A stretch of DNA of 7,983 bases from Kiritimatiellia bacterium (GTDB taxonomy: Bacteria; Verrucomicrobiota; Kiritimatiellia; RFP12; UBA1067): assembly GCA_017999015.1 (NCBI GenBank), contig JAGOBZ010000135.1, positions 1 through 7,983 of the forward strand, given 5' to 3'. Under the pieces are notes generated by a model, which saw only the letters and a program-made list of their open reading frames with translations, had not been told where the DNA came from and ran no database searches. Below, in pieces: positions 5,819 through 7,983 of this stretch (its first letter is position 1; the number at the start of each line of letters is the position of its first letter). The translations under genes were made by a program, and so were the position numbers.

Positions 5819-7983
5819 TTAATAGGCGGTTGCGGCAGAATCGGCGTACAGGGTGTCGCCGTCCAGCGCGGCCACGCGGTCGAGTCCGGCATACGCGACC
5901 CAGATTGTTTCGGGATCCAGTGTGTCGGCGTAGGAAGCGAAGCTCAGTCTCAGGTCAAACTCTTCGCGGGCGACCGCATATTCGGCGCCGCACGGGTAGG
6001 CGCAGATGCAGGGCCGCTGGCCATTGCAGTGGCACGGACAGAAGCAGCCGATGGCCGCGGCATCGACGGCAGCCACGGCCGGCGCCGCATCCCACAGCGT
6101 GTTGTCCGGCTCTATGGCGGGAGCGGCGACGGGTTGCGGCAGCAGCGGCGCGGTGGTGGAGACCGGCACGGATTGTGCATAGGCATTCAGCGGCGCGGCA
6201 GGCGCAGGGGCATAGGCGGTTTGCGGTTCCTCGTAGATCACCGTGGTCTGCGCGGCAGGCTGCGTGACATAGACGGTTTCGGTCCGGGTCACGACCGGCG
6301 CGGGATCGTAGAAGTAGGTGGTGCGGTAGACCGGCCAAGGATTGTAGATGTAGGAGACGCCCCCGTACCAGCCGGAGTGCCAGCCGCCGTAGTAGAGGCT
6401 GCTGAAGCCCCAGCCGCCGCAGCTCCAACTGTCGTAGTAGGGCGTGGCGTAGACCGGCGCGCTGTTCCAGACGGAAAGGCCGTAACGGCGGTTGCTCCAG
6501 GAGAAGCTGAAGCCGCTGGCGGGGTAGTAGGCCGGTCCGTACCAGGCGGGGCCGTACCAGCCAGGCGTGTACCAGCCGGAGCCGAGTGCCAGCCCAAGAT
6601 AGAAACTCGAATGGTGGTCGCGGCGGTGGTGGCTGCGGTCATGATCGTAACGGTAGGGGCGGTGGTGGCCGGGGCGGTACGGTCCTGCCGCATGACGGGC
6701 GGGCGGCGAGTAGACCGAATAACGCCCATCCTGATAGCGGCTGCTGGAAGTGCGCGGGGCCGCTATGCGCGGCTTGACACGCTCGGGCACGCTGCGGCGC
6801 GCGTTCGACAACGAGGTGTCGCGCGTCGAGAGACGCCCGGCGTCGGAACGAAGCGAGGCCGGAGCGTACGCCAGGCGGCTGTCGGCGGTGCCGCGCGGGC
6901 GCAGGGCGTTGGAGGTGCCGCCGTGGCTCAGTGCGGCGGTGCCGCGTGTGGCGGCTTGAATCTGCGAACGCTCGTCAGGACGGGTGAGACGCGTGGCCGC
7001 CGCGCGTTCGGCTGTGGAGGGCAGACGGCTGATGGCGTCGCGATCCATGCGCGCCGCCGCTGTGCGCGCGCTAGTCGGCGTCGGCCGTTCGATGGTCGCC
7101 GTCCGGGGCGAAGGTTCGCGGCTCGTGACGGGCGGTGTCGCGCGGCTTGAACCGGGCGCGGGCGTGCGCGCAGCACTGATTTCGGGACGTGTCCGGCCGG
7201 GCGCGGCCGGCTCGGAGCGCGTGATGGACGGGGCCGTGCGGCTGACGGTGGGCGTGCGCGGGGTGGCGGCCGACGGCGCGGCCTGCTCGGAGCGCGTGAT
7301 GGACGGGGCCGTGCGGCTGACGGTGGGCGTGCGCGGGGTGGCGGCTGCGGGCGGACGGGCGACCGCGACCGGCGCGCGCGGGGTGGCGGCCGACGGCGCG
7401 GCTGGCTCGGAGCGCGTGATGTACGGGGCCGTGCGGCTGACGGTGGGCGTGCGCGGGGTGGCGGCGGCGGGCGGGCGGGCGACCGCGACCGGCGCGCGCG
7501 GGCTGGCGGCCGACGGCGCGGCCGGCTCGGAGCGCGTGATGGACGGGGCCGTGCGGCTGCCGATGTCGGGCGCGCGTGTGACGGCGGTGCGCGTCTGGGG
7601 CGATGGGGCCGCGCTAGGCGTGCTGGCAGGGCGCGGCTGCATGACCACCGGCCGCGGCGCCGTGGTGCGCACCGGCTGCGGCGCAGACTGGCGCGTCACC
7701 GCAGGTGCGGAAGGCGCGCGCGTGACGGAAGGCTGCGGCGCGCTGACGCGCGATGGCGCCGACTGAACGCGCGGTGCAACCGGCGCCGCCGAGGAGCGGC
7801 TGGCGGGGGCCCGCTGTCCGAAAGAAGACCGCGTAGAGGCGGGTTGCGATGTGCCGCGCGCGGTAAGACCGCTTTCACGGGTGCGCGACTGACTGGCCGA
7901 CGAACTGCGGCCGCTGAACGGACTGCTGCGCTCGCGGGCGGCAGAGCCCAATACCGCAAAAACGGCGGCGGCTGCCAAGGTGG
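5819..7983 (-). CDS. Large secreted repeat protein with Tyr/Trp-rich core and cysteine cluster; 5' end beyond the window
   Basis: At least 720 residues; family not recognised. The frame is open to the right edge, and the first visible residues (LAAAAVFAVLGSAA) look like the rest of a signal peptide, so the start is just outside; the TTG at 7978 is probably internal. Residues are numbered here from that TTG. Order of regions: a long disordered Ser/Pro/Ala/Arg stretch (about 15-400) containing 25/40-residue repeats at 140-260; a His/Arg/Tyr-rich linker (about 400-458); a Tyr/Trp/Gly-rich segment (about 459-560, with WYTPGWYGPAWYGPAYYP); a Val/Thr/Pro/Ala linker; a cluster of seven cysteines in 19 residues (645-663); and a 56-residue acidic tail. 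It is likely exported to the envelope or surface. The neighbouring outer-membrane channel suggests a shared envelope role, but that is inference. Confidence 0.75.
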   Translation of the reverse strand, partial: TLAAAAVFAVLGSAARERSSPFSGRSSSASQSRTRESGLTARGTSQPASTRSSFGQRAPASRSSAAPVAPRVQSAPSRVSAPQPSVTRAPSAPAVTRQSAPQPVRTTAPRPVVMQPRPASTPSAAPSPQTRTAVTRAPDIGSRTAPSITRSEPAAPSAASPRAPVAVARPPAAATPRTPTVSRTAPYITRSEPAAPSAATPRAPVAVARPPAAATPRTPTVSRTAPSITRSEQAAPSAATPRTPTVSRTAPSITRSEPAAPGRTRPEISAARTPAPGSSRATPPVTSREPSPRTATIERPTPTSARTAAARMDRDAISRLPSTAERAAATRLTRPDERSQIQAATRGTAALSHGGTSNALRPRGTADSRLAYAPASLRSDAGRLSTRDTSLSNARRSVPERVKPRIAAPRTSSSRYQDGRYSVYSPPARHAAGPYRPGHHRPYRYDHDRSHHRRDHHSSFYLGLALGSGWYTPGWYGPAWYGPAYYPASGFSFSWSNRRYGLSVWNSAPVYATPYYDSWSCGGWGFSSLYYGGWHSGWYGGVSYIYNPWPVYRTTYFYDPAPVVTRTETVYVTQPAAQTTVIYEEPQTAYAPAPAAPLNAYAQSVPVSTTAPLLPQPVAAPAIEPDNTLWDAAPAVAAVDAAAIGCFCPCHCNGQRPCICAYPCGAEYAVAREEFDLRLSFASYADTLDPETIWVAYAGLDRVAALDGDTLYADSAATAY
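5990..6046 (-). other. Cysteine cluster encoded in the secreted protein's C-terminal region
   Basis: These bases encode CFCPCHCNGQRPCICAYPC, with seven cysteines and one histidine in 19 residues, spaced C-x-C-x-C-x-C, five residues, C-x-C, three residues, C. The rest of the protein has almost no cysteine. The pattern fits a metal-binding or disulfide-knotted patch; which of these is unknown. I do not recognise it as a named motif. Confidence 0.7.
7201..7565 (-). repeat. In-frame tandem repeats in the secreted protein (120-bp and 75-bp units)
   Basis: The block beginning CTCGGAGCGCGTGAT recurs at 7211, 7286, 7406 and 7526, giving spacings of 75, 120 and 120 bp, all multiples of three. The 120-bp unit encodes about 40 residues (SRTAPSITRSEPAAPSAATP followed by RAPVAVARPPAAATPRTPTV). 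The 75-bp unit lacks the 15-residue RAPVAVARPPAAATP-like half. Units differ at only a few bases, which indicates recent expansion and contraction by slippage or recombination. Confidence 0.9.

Noticed and set aside
6029..7150. 373-codon Gly/Arg/Ala/Val-rich + strand frame opposite the secreted protein
   Set aside because: Low-complexity product that mirrors the Ser/Pro/Ala repeats of the - strand gene, without a start context or conserved motif.
7201..7565. CRISPR array
   Set aside because: The repeats are in frame within a coding gene, nearly contiguous, with no unique spacers of uniform length and no cas genes.

Overview
This is a GC-rich (roughly two-thirds G+C) bacterial window. Gene content points to the PVC superphylum, most likely a Kiritimatiellota, Lentisphaerota or Verrucomicrobiota genome: a GH42-like enzyme of a type I associate with those groups, few clear Shine-Dalgarno sequences, an Arg/Pro/Ala-rich secreted protein with a Tyr/Trp-rich core, and GC-rich paired palindromes between genes. 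The taxonomic call is inference; no marker gene is present.

Layout: on the + strand are the 3' part of a GH42-like glycoside hydrolase (2-1633) and a bacterial sugar transferase that primes exopolysaccharide synthesis (1931-2773). On the - strand, read from the right edge, are a large secreted repeat protein cut by the window edge (7983-5819), a TolC-family outer-membrane lipoprotein (5798-4446), an AraC-family regulator whose ATG overlaps the TolC stop (4449-3520), and a small membrane protein of unknown function (3286-2639). The two gene sets converge, and their ends overlap by 135 bp at 2639-2773.

The most interesting signal lies between the genes. Two related short, apparently non-coding insertions, at 1639-1881 and 3343-3504, are each bracketed by a perfect 9-bp direct repeat (ATGAAAGGC and CGTGAATCC) that looks like a target-site duplication. 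They share one end of about 60 bp, including an identical 21-bp block, in opposite orientation in the window. Each also carries a pair of GC-rich hairpins enclosed by an outer stem, but the hairpin sequences differ. The first begins and ends with GTAATCGGT/ACCGATTAC. I read them as a family of non-autonomous, MITE-like elements with a conserved end and an exchangeable paired-hairpin module. Both sit directly behind the stop codon of the preceding gene, with the hairpins on the gene-proximal side.

The - strand genes look like one transcription unit for a cell-envelope function: a secreted protein, an outer-membrane channel and a regulator. No ABC transporter, RND pump or HlyD-type adaptor is visible, so the cargo of the channel is unknown. 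The glycoside hydrolase and sugar transferase both act on carbohydrates, but nothing in the window ties them to one pathway.
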